Shown here: piece by piece, positions 7,756-17,483 of the stretch
How positions within the stretch are numbered: the stretch's first letter is position 1
How the letters are laid out: each line of letters begins with the position of its first letter
From: PFJX01 sp964542455
Lineage (GTDB): Bacteria; Pseudomonadota; Gammaproteobacteria; Burkholderiales; Thiobacillaceae
Reading direction: 5' to 3'
Length of the DNA stretch: 64,000 nt
Assembly (NCBI GenBank): GCA_964542455.1
Contig: CAZIUC010000016.1
Span: forward strand, 24,048-88,047
Made by a program: the position numbers and the translations under genes
Notes under the pieces: model-generated
Database searches by the model: none
What the model saw: the letters and a program-made list of their open reading frames with translations, nothing else
Told to the model about the DNA's origin: nothing

Positions 7756-9276
7756 ATGTGCGGCATCGTCGGCATCGTCTCCAGCCAACCCGTCAACCAA
7801 CCGCTCTATGACGCGTTGCAATTGCTGCAACACCGCGGCCAGGATGCCGCCGGCATTGTCACCATGGACGGCAGCATGTTCCACATGCACAAGAACCTGG
7901 GCATGGTGCGCGACGTGTTCCGTACCCGCGACATGCGCAATCTGATCGGCAACACGGGTATTGCCCATGTGCGTTATCCCACCGCCGGCAGCGCCTCCAG
8001 CCCGGCCGAGGCACAGCCGTTCTATGTGAATTCGCCGTTCGGCATTGTTCTCGCGCACAACGGCAACCTCACCAATACCGAGACCTTGCAACGTGAACTG
8101 TTCATGGACGATTTGCGTCATGTGAACACCGGTTCTGATTCGGAAGTGCTGCTCAACGTTCTCGCGCACGAGTTGCAGGAAGCGGTGCATGGGCATCGCC
8201 TCACGGTTGACGACGTGTTCAACGCCGTTGCCGGGGTGCATCGCCGCTGCAAGGGCGCCTATGCGGTGGTGGCGCTGATCGCCGGCTTCGGCCTGCTGGC
8301 CTTCCGTGATCCCAACGGCATCCGTCCCCTCCTGGTCGGGCGCCAGGAAACCGATGACGGTACCGACTGGATCGTGTCCTCCGAGAGCGTGGCGGTGGAA
8401 CCGACCGGATTCCATGTGGTGCGCGATGTGGCGCCGGGCGAAGCGGTTGTGATCACTTGCAATAGCGAATTCCACAGCCGGCAATGCGTTGCGCCCAGTG
8501 AATTCACCCCCTGCATTTTCGAATATGTCTATTTCGCCCGCCCCGACTCCATCATGGATGGCGCCTCCATCTACGAGACGCGCTTGCGCATGGGCGAATT
8601 CCTGGCCGAGAAGATCAAACGTGATTTCAGCCATCTACCCATCGACGTGGTCGTCCCGATTCCCGACACCAGCCGACCCTCCGCCCTGCAACTGGCCTAC
8701 AAGCTCAATCTGCCGTACCGGGAAGGCTTCATCAAGAACCGTTATATCGGCCGCACGTTCATCATGCCCGGCCAGGCTTCGCGCAAGAAATCGGTGCGCC
8801 AGAAGCTCAATGCCATGTGCGTGGAGTTCAAGGGCAAGAATGTGCTGCTGGTGGACGACTCCATCGTGCGTGGCACCACCAGCCGGGAAATCATCCAGAT
8901 GGCACGCGAGGCGGGTGCCAAATCGGTGTTCTTCGCCTCCGCTTCGCCGCCGGTGCGTTACCCCAACGTTTACGGTATCGACATGCCGACACGCGCGGAA
9001 TTGTTGGCCAACGGACGCAACGACGAGGAAATCGCCCGCGAACTGGGTGCCGATGCCGTGATCTACCAGGATCTGGCCGACCTCATCAGTGCCGTGAGAA
9101 AGGTCAATCCCAAGTTGACGCGCTTCGACTCCTCCTGTTTCGACGGTTGCTACATCACGGGTGACGTCAGCGAGGAATACCTCGTCCGCCTGGAAGGCCA
9201 GAGAAACGGTGACATTCCCACCACCCCGACGCCCTCCACCCGGCAGATGGACCTGAATCTGGCGGAAAGCGAATAA
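7756..9276 (+). CDS. purF: Amidophosphoribosyltransferase
   Basis: PurF makes phosphoribosylamine from PRPP and glutamine, the committed step of purine synthesis. The 506-residue protein begins MCGIVGIVS, so Cys2 becomes the N-terminal glutamine-hydrolysing nucleophile after Met removal. The PRPP loop VLLVDDSIVRGTT is at about 362-374. There is no N-terminal propeptide, so it belongs to the E. coli-like type. Confidence 0.97.
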   Translation: MCGIVGIVSSQPVNQPLYDALQLLQHRGQDAAGIVTMDGSMFHMHKNLGMVRDVFRTRDMRNLIGNTGIAHVRYPTAGSASSPAEAQPFYVNSPFGIVLAHNGNLTNTETLQRELFMDDLRHVNTGSDSEVLLNVLAHELQEAVHGHRLTVDDVFNAVAGVHRRCKGAYAVVALIAGFGLLAFRDPNGIRPLLVGRQETDDGTDWIVSSESVAVEPTGFHVVRDVAPGEAVVITCNSEFHSRQCVAPSEFTPCIFEYVYFARPDSIMDGASIYETRLRMGEFLAEKIKRDFSHLPIDVVVPIPDTSRPSALQLAYKLNLPYREGFIKNRYIGRTFIMPGQASRKKSVRQKLNAMCVEFKGKNVLLVDDSIVRGTTSREIIQMAREAGAKSVFFASASPPVRYPNVYGIDMPTRAELLANGRNDEEIARELGADAVIYQDLADLISAVRKVNPKLTRFDSSCFDGCYITGDVSEEYLVRLEGQRNGDIPTTPTPSTRQMDLNLAESE

Positions 9277-9279
9277 CTC

Positions 9280-9360
9280 GTAGGATGTGGTGAGCGCTGC
9301 GAACCGCACCGATCCAACCGGTCTTGCAAGATGCGGTTCGCTGCGCTCACCACACCCTAC
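9280..9360. repeat. Long imperfect palindrome between purF and metZ
   Basis: The left arm (gtagga-tgtggtgagcg-c-tgcgaaccgca) matches the right arm (tgcggttcgc-t-gcgctcaccaca-c-cctac) with a few mismatches, around a short centre containing ccaaccggt. Dispersed palindromes of this style are common between genes in betaproteobacterial genomes. It could fold into a long hairpin and act as a terminator or mRNA end for purF. Confidence 0.7.
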
Positions 9361-9378
9361 GTCATACGGATACACATC

Positions 9379-10554
9379 ATGGAACAGCCCCTCCAGCCGG
9401 AAACCCTGGCCGTCCGCTCCGGCACTGTGCGCAGCCAGTTCAACGAGCATTCCGAGGCGATGTACCTCACCTCCAGCTTCGTGTTCGACAGCGCCGCCGA
9501 GGCCGCCGCGCGTTTTTCCGGCGCCGAGGCCGGGCCGATCTATGCGCGCTTCACCAACCCCAGCGTTTCCATGTTCGAGGAACGCCTCGCCGCCCTCGAA
9601 GGCGCCGAGCGTTGTGTCGCATTCGCCTCCGGCATGGCGGCCATCCTGGCCACGGTGATGGGCCTGATGAAAGCTGGCGAGCATGTGGTCGCCTCGCGTT
9701 CCATCTTCGGCTCTACGGTGCAATTGTTCAGCAACATCCTTGGACGCTTTGGCGTCGAGACCACCTTCGTGTCGCCCACCGACCCGGAAGAATGGCGCGC
9801 AGCCGTCAAGCCCAATACCCGATTGTTCTTCCTTGAATCACCCTCCAATCCACTCACCGAAGTCAGCGACATCCGTGCCCTGGCGGACATCGCCCACGCC
9901 GCCGGAGCCTGGCTGGCCGTGGACAACTGCTTCTGCACCCCGATCCTGCAACGCCCACTGGACCTGGGTGCCGATATCGTCATCCACTCCGCCACCAAAT
10001 ATCTGGACGGGCAGGGCAGAGTGCTGGGCGGCGCCGTGTTGGGAAAAAAAGACTTGATGGAAGGCGTCTATACCTTCCTGCGCACCGCCGGCCCGACGCT
10101 GTCCGCGTTCAATGCCTGGGTGCTGCACAAGGGCCTGGAAACGCTGGGCCTGAGAATGCGGGCACATTCCGAGAATGCGCTGGCGCTGGCGATCTGGCTG
10201 GAGGCACATCCCAAGGTCGCGCGCGTGTTCTACCCCGGCCTGCCCTCACACCCGCAACATCAACTCGCCATGAACCAGCAGAAAACCGGTGGCGGCATCG
10301 TCGCCTTCGAACTGGCTGGCGGTACGCAAGCAGCCTGGAAAGTGATCGACGCCACCCAGCTCATGTCCATTACCGCCAACCTGGGCGACACCCGCACCAC
10401 CATCACCCACCCGTCGAGCACCACCCACAGTCGTATGACCCCGGAACAGCGCGCCACCGCCGGCATCGGTGACGGCCTCATCCGCGTCGCGGTGGGCCTG
10501 GAGGCGGTGGTGGATTTGCGCAACGATCTGGCGCGCGGTCTGGACGCGCTTTGA
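9379..10554 (+). CDS. metZ: O-succinylhomoserine sulfhydrylase
   Basis: MetZ makes homocysteine directly from O-succinylhomoserine and sulfide (PLP-dependent, Cys/Met metabolism family). The frame opens at 9331 within the repeat, but ATG 9379 (MEQPLQPETLAVRSG) gives the 391-residue family length. The PLP lysine is Lys207 in HSATKYLDG. The C-terminus has TITHPSSTTHSRM, which is typical of MetZ. purF-metZ adjacency is common in beta- and gammaproteobacteria. Confidence 0.93.
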   Translation: MEQPLQPETLAVRSGTVRSQFNEHSEAMYLTSSFVFDSAAEAAARFSGAEAGPIYARFTNPSVSMFEERLAALEGAERCVAFASGMAAILATVMGLMKAGEHVVASRSIFGSTVQLFSNILGRFGVETTFVSPTDPEEWRAAVKPNTRLFFLESPSNPLTEVSDIRALADIAHAAGAWLAVDNCFCTPILQRPLDLGADIVIHSATKYLDGQGRVLGGAVLGKKDLMEGVYTFLRTAGPTLSAFNAWVLHKGLETLGLRMRAHSENALALAIWLEAHPKVARVFYPGLPSHPQHQLAMNQQKTGGGIVAFELAGGTQAAWKVIDATQLMSITANLGDTRTTITHPSSTTHSRMTPEQRATAGIGDGLIRVAVGLEAVVDLRNDLARGLDAL

Positions 10555-10563
10555 CTCTGTAAC

Positions 10564-10631
10564 GCCGGCGCCTCGCCGGCGCGACAAGGTTGTTGGCGCG
10601 GCTATCGGCCCGCGGCCGAAAATCGCGCCGT
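10564..10631. repeat. Two GC-rich hairpins between convergent metZ and surA
   Basis: The first hairpin is gccggcg (10564-10570) with cgccggc (10574-10580). The second is a nested dyad, ggcgcg...cgcgcc, with an inner cggcc-cgc-ggccg, ending near 10631. They occupy the gap between two convergent genes and may terminate transcription in both directions, although no clear T run follows. Confidence 0.45.
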
Positions 10632-10636
10632 AGCGT

Positions 10637-11977
10637 TTATTCCTCCAGCCGGTATTCCACATAAGCGCGATCACGCGCCTGCCGTACCCAATCCTCGAAG
10701 GCTTCTTCCGCCTTGCGATCGCGTAGGGCGCGGCGTGCTTCCAGGCGCTTGCGTTCCTGGGTGACATCCTGGTCACGCCGTTCCAGTACCTGAATCAAGT
10801 GCCAGCCGAAGGGGGAGCGCACCGGATCGGAGACCTGGCCGGGTTTCAGGGCATCCATCGCGCGCTCGAATTCGGGCACGGTATCGCCAGGATTGAGCCA
10901 GTTCAGATCACCGCCGCGATTGGCGGAGAGATCATCGGAATGCAGTTTGGCCAGTTCCGCGAAATCGGCGCCGTTTTCTATACGTTCCTTGAGCAGGCGC
11001 AGGCGGTTGCGGGCATCGTCATCACTGACCACTTCGTTGGTCTTCACCAGAATGTGGCGCGCGTGTGTCTGCTTCACGACCAACTGGACATTCTTGCCAC
11101 GCTTGTCCACCAGTTTGACGATATGAAAGCCGTTCGGGCTTTGAATCACGGCCGAGCTCTCACCCGGTTTCAGGGTTCTTACCACCTTGGCGAACAGGCT
11201 GGGCAGTTGTCCCTCCGAGCGCCAGCCCAGGCTGCCGCCTTGCAGCGCGTTCTGGGCGTCGGAGTAGGCCGCGGAAACCTGGCTGAAATGGGTGCCGGCC
11301 TGAAGTTCCGCCTGGGCCTTTTCCGCCTTGGCGCGCAACTCCGCCAGCTTTTCCGGGCTGGCGCCTTCCGGGGCCAGGATCAGGATGTGGGCGAGGTTGT
11401 ATTCGTCCTGCTGATTGGCATCCAGCGCGGGATTGGCGAGGAAGTTGTCGATCTCGGCATCGGTGACCACGATCTTGTTGTCGACCTCGCGCTCTTTCAG
11501 TCGGGCGATGGTCATCTCCGAGCGAATCTGTTCGCGGAAGGCGGCGAAATCAGTGCCCTCGGCTTCCAGTGCCTTGCGGAACTCATCTGGCGAGAGGTTG
11601 TTCTGCTGCGCTATACGCGCCACGGCACGGTCCAGGGCGGTGCCGTCGAAGCGGATGTTGGTGTCTTCCGCGATCTGCATGAGCGCGCGCTCGCTGATCA
11701 TGCGCTCGAGCAATTGTTTTTCCAGTGTGCGGCGCGGCGGCGACTGTGTTTTCTGACTGGTGAGCTGGTGGATTACTTGATCGACTCGTCTTTTTAACTC
11801 GTATTCGGTGATCACCGTGTTGTTGACCACCGCCACGATACGGTCGATATCCTGTGGGGCCGCGTTTGCGGTGGTCGCGCCAAGCAGACTGGCCGCGAGC
11901 AGGACAGTCGAGATTGGGCGGGAAAGCCTAGCGCGCAAGTTCTGTGTTGGGTGTGGCGAGTTCGCTGCTTGGGACAT
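10637..11977 (-). CDS. surA: Periplasmic chaperone/peptidyl-prolyl isomerase SurA
   Basis: SurA escorts unfolded outer-membrane proteins across the periplasm; LptD is a known client. The 446-residue precursor has a basic N-terminus and signal peptide ending TTANA (about residue 39). A SurA N-terminal domain with the VAVVNNTVITEYEL motif follows, then two parvulin domains, each with the ARHILVK or GWHLIQVLERR type of signature. It overlaps the 3' end of lptD by 50 bases, so the two are co-transcribed. Confidence 0.94.
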   Translation of the reverse strand: MSQAANSPHPTQNLRARLSRPISTVLLAASLLGATTANAAPQDIDRIVAVVNNTVITEYELKRRVDQVIHQLTSQKTQSPPRRTLEKQLLERMISERALMQIAEDTNIRFDGTALDRAVARIAQQNNLSPDEFRKALEAEGTDFAAFREQIRSEMTIARLKEREVDNKIVVTDAEIDNFLANPALDANQQDEYNLAHILILAPEGASPEKLAELRAKAEKAQAELQAGTHFSQVSAAYSDAQNALQGGSLGWRSEGQLPSLFAKVVRTLKPGESSAVIQSPNGFHIVKLVDKRGKNVQLVVKQTHARHILVKTNEVVSDDDARNRLRLLKERIENGADFAELAKLHSDDLSANRGGDLNWLNPGDTVPEFERAMDALKPGQVSDPVRSPFGWHLIQVLERRDQDVTQERKRLEARRALRDRKAEEAFEDWVRQARDRAYVEYRLEE

Positions 11978-14216
11978 AGCCGGTGATGCTCCGTTTGAGA
12001 ACTTCCAGGGGGTTGGGTCCGAGTTTTGTCAGCCCATTCAGTTCCAGTTGCAGGAAGAAGGCGCTGGAAGCCGTGGTCTGGCTGGTGGCCAGCCTTTGCA
12101 CAATGCCGCGCAGGGACCAGCAGCCGGCGTTGTATTCAAAACCAGCCAGGCCTTCCACCAGGCGTGATTCCTGGATCGAGTAGTTGAGGCGGGCAAGGCC
12201 GTGCCACTTGGGGGCGAGAGGCCATTGGGCGGATAGGTCGATCTGGTTGAGACTACCCTGGGTGTAGCGGTAATCCGCATTGAATAGACGGCCGGGGCCT
12301 TCACGCCAGGTGCCGCCCGCGTTGGCCTTGACCAGACTGCTGGTGTCGGTGTTGTACTGCACACCACTGGTCAGGCGTAGCTTGGGGTTGATCTGGCTGG
12401 ATATCTGGCCGATCAGGTCGGTGGTGTTGCGGCTGCGAGGCGCGACACCGGGAAAGGTGACTTTCTGGTCGGCGAAGTAATAGCGCTGCCCCAAGGTGAC
12501 CTGGAGGCGTTCTGTGCCGCTGCCTTGTTCCAGAAAACGGGAGGTGACTGCCAGGGTCATCTGGTTGGCATCGTTGATGCGGTCGACGCCGATATACTGG
12601 TTCTCCCGGAACATCTGATCGAGCGAAAGATCGCTGACGCCGCTGTCGAAGACCGGGATGCTGGTCTGCTGCTTGTATGGGATGTAGACGTAATAAGCGC
12701 GGGGTTCCAGCGTCTGGGTGTAGGTGTTGTCGCGATAGGTCATATCGCGTTCGAGAAACAAACCGGTATCCATGCTGAAGGTGGGCAGGCTACGGGTGAC
12801 ATCGGTGAATCCACCCGCCGGTGCCGCGGCCAGGCTGTCCATCATGTTGCGTGTGGAATTGTCCAGGGCATAGTGGGTGATGTGCCAACCCAGGCGTGGT
12901 GTGAATGTGGAGTAAGGCGTGTCGATCGGCAGGCTGATGCTGGGGTGGGCGTAGAGGCGACTCCCCTGCACGCGATTTCCGGATGTCTGGTTGAAATTCA
13001 CGAATTCGCTGCTGAATTCCATGTTCAGCCCGGCGTTCGTGACGTTGCTCCGGTTTGCGTTGAGTGTGAGTTGCGGCATGCGCTGATAGGGCGCCACGAT
13101 CGGCGCGGCGGGGTCCTGGAGCGTCTGGTAGGCCTGCAGACGTCCCGTGGCCTGCCACCAGCCAGCGCTATAGGACAGGCTGCCTTCCTGCAGCAGGTTG
13201 ACCCGTGAGGTCTGATTGACCAGGCTGGAAAGATCGGTGAAATAGTTGTTGTCCGAGACTTTTTCAAAAGACAGGTTACCGGACCACCGGGAATCGAATC
13301 GTTGTCGGTGCGCGATTTTGCCCAGGTAGCGGGTGCTGTTGCTGACCTGGTCGTTGGGCAGCAGTTCCAGGGTCGCTTCGCCGCTGTAGTTCGGTTCCAG
13401 GTAGCGGAATTCGCCACCTACCTGGAGACCACGCTTGCTCATCACACGCGGCGTGATGGTGGCGTCGCGGTTGGGGGCAATGTTCCAGTACCAGGGAACG
13501 ATCACTTCCAGGCCACGTTCGTTGGTGGCGCCATAGGTGGGCGCCAGGAAGCCCGACTTGCGTTTGTTATCAAGGGAAAAATCCAGCCAGGGCGTATACA
13601 GGATGGGAGTGTTCATGTACTCCACCCGAACCTGGCGCGCGCTGCCCACGCTGGAGATGTAATCCAGTTGCAGGTCGTCCATCTTCATCACCCAGTCGTC
13701 ATTGCCGGCGGGACAGGTGGTGTAGGTGGCGTCCGTCATCGCGTAGCGATCCGGCCCCAGAAGATTAATGACGCTCGCCTGCCCGCGCATGAGCTGGCCG
13801 GCAGTGTTGTAGACGTTGTAGCGGGCTTCCTTGATCTCGCCGATGTTATCGGTCAGCTTGAGTTTGAGGGTCGTTCCCTCCAGGCGATCCCGGTCCTGGA
13901 TAAGGACTACATGGCCGCGCGCGTCCACTTCATCGCCAGGTTGATCGTAATGAACCCAGTCGGCCTCGATCTGTTCGCGCAAGTTGCGCATGATGACCTT
14001 GCCCTCGGCCTCGAAATACTCATCCTGGCGGCCATGCAATTGATCGGCATCGACATGGGTCGGGCCTTCGGTCTGCTTTCCCTTTTGCGCGGCATGGCTA
14101 AGAGAGTGCGATGATTTCAGCGGCATCGTGTCGCTGGCGGCAAATGCCTCCAGGCAAGCCGCCGCGAGGCATAGGGATAGCAGCAAACGCGGGAAGGGAG
14201 GTACGGCGGGCGGCAT
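11928..14216 (-). CDS. lptD: LPS-assembly outer-membrane protein LptD
   Basis: LptD with LptE inserts lipopolysaccharide into the outer leaflet. The frame is open far upstream, but it crosses amgK there. ATG 14216 (MPPAVPPFPRLLLSL) gives a clean signal peptide ending EAFAAS and a 762-residue precursor, the normal length. The N-terminal periplasmic jellyroll (about 45-190: DADQLHGRQDEYFEAEGKV) is followed by a long beta-barrel rich in alternating aromatic residues. Only about 30 bases separate its start from divergent amgK, so promoters must overlap the coding starts. Confidence 0.94.
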   Translation of the reverse strand: MPPAVPPFPRLLLSLCLAAACLEAFAASDTMPLKSSHSLSHAAQKGKQTEGPTHVDADQLHGRQDEYFEAEGKVIMRNLREQIEADWVHYDQPGDEVDARGHVVLIQDRDRLEGTTLKLKLTDNIGEIKEARYNVYNTAGQLMRGQASVINLLGPDRYAMTDATYTTCPAGNDDWVMKMDDLQLDYISSVGSARQVRVEYMNTPILYTPWLDFSLDNKRKSGFLAPTYGATNERGLEVIVPWYWNIAPNRDATITPRVMSKRGLQVGGEFRYLEPNYSGEATLELLPNDQVSNSTRYLGKIAHRQRFDSRWSGNLSFEKVSDNNYFTDLSSLVNQTSRVNLLQEGSLSYSAGWWQATGRLQAYQTLQDPAAPIVAPYQRMPQLTLNANRSNVTNAGLNMEFSSEFVNFNQTSGNRVQGSRLYAHPSISLPIDTPYSTFTPRLGWHITHYALDNSTRNMMDSLAAAPAGGFTDVTRSLPTFSMDTGLFLERDMTYRDNTYTQTLEPRAYYVYIPYKQQTSIPVFDSGVSDLSLDQMFRENQYIGVDRINDANQMTLAVTSRFLEQGSGTERLQVTLGQRYYFADQKVTFPGVAPRSRNTTDLIGQISSQINPKLRLTSGVQYNTDTSSLVKANAGGTWREGPGRLFNADYRYTQGSLNQIDLSAQWPLAPKWHGLARLNYSIQESRLVEGLAGFEYNAGCWSLRGIVQRLATSQTTASSAFFLQLELNGLTKLGPNPLEVLKRSITGYVPSSELATPNTELAR

Positions 14217-14246
14217 CACGGGCGGTGTTAGAATTTCGACGTTTTT

Positions 14247-15272
14247 TTGACCGCGCGGATTATAGCTTTGGAACGCCTCGAACGTTTGACCGCCTGGACC
14301 CGGAGTGTCCTGCCAGGCCCCCTGATTTCCCTCTCTCCCGCTTCCGCCGATGCCAGTTTCCGCCGCTACTTCCGCGCGGTGACTGAATCCGGCAGCTTCG
14401 TGGTGATGGATGCCCCGCCCAGCCACGAGGATTGCCGCCCGTTTCTGCATGTCGCGCGCCTGTTCCGTGAAGCGGGCGCCAATACCCCGGAAATCCTCGC
14501 GGAAAATCTGGCGGAAGGTTTCCTGCTGCTCTCCGATTTCGGTAACACCACTTATCTGATGGCGTTGAACGAGACCAGCGCCGACCGTCTCTACCGTGAT
14601 GCCAATAGTGCGCTGATTCGGATTCAGCTCGCCAGCCGGCCGGGCGAATTGCCCGAATACGACGCCGAGTTGCTGATGCGCGAGATGCGTCTGTTTCCCG
14701 ACTGGTACCTGGCCCGTCATCTCAACATCGATCTCAACGATGAACAGCGAGCGGTGATGGAAACCGCCTTCGCCGCCATCCTCGCCAACAACCTGGCGCA
14801 ACCCAAGGTCTATGTGCACCGCGACTGGCACTCGCGCAACCTGATGCTCATCGAAGCCCACTCCGAGTCCAACCCCGGCGTGCTGGATTTTCAGGACGCG
14901 GTCTACGGCCCCATCACCTACGACCTCGCCTCCATCTACAAGGACGCCTACATCCACTGGGATGAAGCGCGCGTGCTCGACTGGACGATCCGCTACTGGG
15001 AAGCCGCCCGCAGGGCCGGTTTGCCGCTGTCGGACGATTTCGGTGATTTTTATCGCGACTTTGAATGGATGGGCATGCAGCGCCACATCAAGGTATTGGG
15101 TATCTTCGCCCGCCTTTATCACCGCGACGGCAAGGATGGCTACCTGAAAGATATGCCCCTGGTCATGGCTTATCTGCGCAAAGCCTGCGGCCGCTACAAC
15201 GGCCTCGGCGATTTCATGCGCCTGCTCGATCAAGTCGAAGGCAAGGCGGCGGATGTCGGCTACACCTTCTGA
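14247..15272 (+). CDS. amgK: Sugar kinase of cell-wall recycling (AmgK-like)
   Basis: A 341-residue aminoglycoside-phosphotransferase-fold kinase. The catalytic loop VHRDWHSRNLML is at about 190 and the DFQDAVYGP metal loop about 20 residues later. AmgK phosphorylates N-acetylmuramic acid or N-acetylglucosamine at C1, feeding a recycling route to UDP-MurNAc that bypasses fosfomycin-sensitive synthesis. The start is uncertain: TTG 14247, or TTG 14268 (giving MERLERLTAW). It pairs with the downstream murU and is divergent from lptD, an arrangement known in other Gram-negatives. Confidence 0.88.
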   Translation: MTARIIALERLERLTAWTRSVLPGPLISLSPASADASFRRYFRAVTESGSFVVMDAPPSHEDCRPFLHVARLFREAGANTPEILAENLAEGFLLLSDFGNTTYLMALNETSADRLYRDANSALIRIQLASRPGELPEYDAELLMREMRLFPDWYLARHLNIDLNDEQRAVMETAFAAILANNLAQPKVYVHRDWHSRNLMLIEAHSESNPGVLDFQDAVYGPITYDLASIYKDAYIHWDEARVLDWTIRYWEAARRAGLPLSDDFGDFYRDFEWMGMQRHIKVLGIFARLYHRDGKDGYLKDMPLVMAYLRKACGRYNGLGDFMRLLDQVEGKAADVGYTF

Positions 15273-15283
15273 GATGAAACCAG

Positions 15284-15347
15284 CCCCAGGCTCACTTCGT
15301 TCGCGTCCCCCCGAGGGGGAACGGCCCTTTCTCGGGGCGGCCCGGCG
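15284..15347. repeat. Dispersed GC-rich element between amgK and murU
   Basis: This segment contains ccccaggctcacttcgttcg followed by a cccc-ccga-gggg hairpin and a closing cggggcgg stretch. The same type of element is scattered between genes in many betaproteobacteria. It makes the upstream open frame of murU spurious and decides the murU start downstream of it. Confidence 0.5.
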
Positions 15348-15354
15348 GGAAGCC

Positions 15355-16068
15355 ATGCCGGCACAGCCTTTCAAGGCCATGATCCTTGCCGCCGGTCTGG
15401 GCGAACGGATGCGCCCGCTCACCGACCACACCCCCAAGCCTCTGTTGGAAGTAGGTGGTAAATCGTTGATTAAATGGCAGATAGAACGTTTGAAACGCGC
15501 CGGTATTCACGATCTGGTGATCAACCACGCCCACCTCGGTCAGAAGCTTGAAGACGCCCTGGGCGACGGCGCCGACCTGGGCGTGAGCATCGCCTGGTCG
15601 CGCGAACCGGAACCCCTGGAAACCGCCGGCGGCATCGCCACCGCCCTGCTCCTGCTGGGCGACGCGCCTTTTCTGGTGAGCAACGGCGATGTCTACACCG
15701 AATTCGACTACGCTCGCCTGTTGCCGGTGCTGCAAGAAATGGTCGGCAATCCCAACCACCTCGCGCATCTCGTGCTGGTGGACAACCCGCCGCACCACCC
15801 GGAAGGGGATTTCGCCCTGGCGGAAGGTAAGGTCATTGAACCGCCCAGCCATGCCGTAGGGCATTACACATTCTCCGGCATCGGCTGTTACCGCGCGGAA
15901 CTGTTTTCCGGAATCGTCCCCATGAACAAGGCCAAGCTCGCGCCCTTGCTGCGCGCGGCGATGAACAAGGGCCAGGTGACCGGTGAACACTTCGGCGGCC
16001 GCTGGGAAGATGTCGGTACCCCGCAACGGCTCGCCGATCTCGACATGGAGTTGCAGCATGCCGCCTGA
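15355..16068 (+). CDS. murU: N-acetylmuramate-1-phosphate uridylyltransferase (MurU-like)
   Basis: A 237-residue nucleotidyltransferase. The signature MILAAGLGERMRPLT continues to PKPLLEVGGKSL (residues 9-33), which binds the nucleotide. MurU turns MurNAc-1-phosphate plus UTP into UDP-MurNAc, using the AmgK product. The frame is open from 15253, but upstream codons lie in a repeat; ATG 15355 matches the family N-terminus. Its end overlaps pepP by 11 bases. Confidence 0.88.
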   Translation: MPAQPFKAMILAAGLGERMRPLTDHTPKPLLEVGGKSLIKWQIERLKRAGIHDLVINHAHLGQKLEDALGDGADLGVSIAWSREPEPLETAGGIATALLLLGDAPFLVSNGDVYTEFDYARLLPVLQEMVGNPNHLAHLVLVDNPPHHPEGDFALAEGKVIEPPSHAVGHYTFSGIGCYRAELFSGIVPMNKAKLAPLLRAAMNKGQVTGEHFGGRWEDVGTPQRLADLDMELQHAA

Positions 16069-17368
16069 CATCGCCACCCACCGCGCCCGTCGCGCCCACC
16101 TTCTGCAAACCCTGGGCGATGGCGTCCTCATCCTCGCCACCGCGCCGGAAGCCATCCGCAACCACGACGCCCACTATCCCTACCGCTTCGGCAGCCATTT
16201 CTATTACCTGACGGCCTTTCCGGAGCCGGAAGCGGTGCTGGTCCTGATCGCCGGCAGAAAACCGAAACAGATACTGTTCTGCCGCGAAAAGAACGAGGAA
16301 CGGGAAATCTGGGACGGCTTCCGCCACGGCCCGAAGGCGGCAAAAGAAGTGTTTGGCTTCGACGCGGCGTATCCCTCCTCGGAAATCGACAAGCGCCTGC
16401 CCAAGCTCCTTGAAAACCAGCCACGCGTCGCCTACGCCTTTGGCGCCGAACCTGCCTGGGATGCCCGGGTCATGGGCTGGATCAACGCCGTGCGCGGCAA
16501 GGTCCGTGGCGGTGTCACCGCACCAGGGACACTGAGTGATGCCCACGCCCTGATCGACGCCATGCGCCTGTTCAAGGACAGCCACGAAATCGACCTCATG
16601 CAGCGCGCCGCCAACCTCTCCGCCGAAGCCCATCGCTCGGTGCTGCGCCTATGCAAACCCGGCATGGGCGAATGGGAAATCGAAGCGGAATTGCAGCGCG
16701 TGTTCCGCGCCGGCGGCTGCCAGGCGCCGGCCTACACGCCCATCGTCGCGGGAGGCGCCAACGCCTGCGTGCTGCACTACGTCGGCAACGACCAGTCGCT
16801 CAAGGATGGCGACCTGTTATTGATCGACGCCGCCGGCGAATACAACGGCTATGCCGCCGACATCACCCGCACCTTCCCGGTCAATGGCCGCTTCAGCGGC
16901 GCGCAGAAAGACGTCTACGAAATCGTTCTCGCCGCCCAACTTGCCGCCATCGACGCGGTCCGCCCCGGCAACACCTTCAATGCCCCACACGAAGCAGCCC
17001 TGCGCGTCCTCACCCGGGGCCTGGTCGACCTGAAGCTCCTCTCCGGCGAAGTGGACGCCCTGGTCGAAAGCGAAGCCTACAAGCCCTGGTACATGCACAA
17101 GACCAGCCACTGGCTCGGCCTCGATGTGCACGACGCCGGCGACTATAAAATCAAGGGCGCCTGGCGCGAACTGCAACCCGACATGGCGCTGACAGTCGAA
17201 CCCGGCCTCTATATCCGCCGCGCCGAAAATGTCCCGGAAGTGTTATGGAATATCGGTGTCCGCATCGAGGATGATGTGGTGGTGACACAAGACGGCTGCC
17301 ATGTGCTGAGCGAAGCGGCGCCGAAGACGGTGGCGGAGATCGAGTCCATCATGCAATCCCCGACCTAA
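16058..17368 (+). CDS. pepP: Xaa-Pro aminopeptidase P
   Basis: PepP removes N-terminal residues that precede proline (M24B family, two metals). ATG 16058 gives 436 residues with the AMP_N domain (1-130) and the pita-bread catalytic domain. Metal ligands are visible in LLIDAAGEYNGYAADITRTF (two Asp), HWLGLDVHDAG (His), TVEPGLYI (Glu) and VRIEDDVVV (Glu). The upstream frame from 15983 lies within murU and is not used. Confidence 0.93.
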   Translation: MPPDIATHRARRAHLLQTLGDGVLILATAPEAIRNHDAHYPYRFGSHFYYLTAFPEPEAVLVLIAGRKPKQILFCREKNEEREIWDGFRHGPKAAKEVFGFDAAYPSSEIDKRLPKLLENQPRVAYAFGAEPAWDARVMGWINAVRGKVRGGVTAPGTLSDAHALIDAMRLFKDSHEIDLMQRAANLSAEAHRSVLRLCKPGMGEWEIEAELQRVFRAGGCQAPAYTPIVAGGANACVLHYVGNDQSLKDGDLLLIDAAGEYNGYAADITRTFPVNGRFSGAQKDVYEIVLAAQLAAIDAVRPGNTFNAPHEAALRVLTRGLVDLKLLSGEVDALVESEAYKPWYMHKTSHWLGLDVHDAGDYKIKGAWRELQPDMALTVEPGLYIRRAENVPEVLWNIGVRIEDDVVVTQDGCHVLSEAAPKTVAEIESIMQSPT

Positions 17369-17430
17369 GTGGTTGGGCGCCACCGCAAACGGTACCCGCC
17401 TGACAGCGGACAATTAGGCGGTGAACGGAG

Positions 17431-17456
17431 CCGGGGCCGAGCGCCCCGGTTTTTTT
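17431..17456 (+). terminator. Rho-independent terminator after pepP
   Basis: Stem ccggggc (17431-17437) pairs with gccccgg (17443-17449) and is followed by seven T (17450-17456). It lies between convergent pepP and ubiC and points along the pepP direction. Confidence 0.85.
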
Positions 17457-17483
17457 ATGACCACAAAGGCGCTTGTGCCGGCG

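Noticed and set aside
14217..15437. N-terminal extension of lptD
   Set aside because: The open frame runs through amgK; a clean signal peptide begins at 14216.
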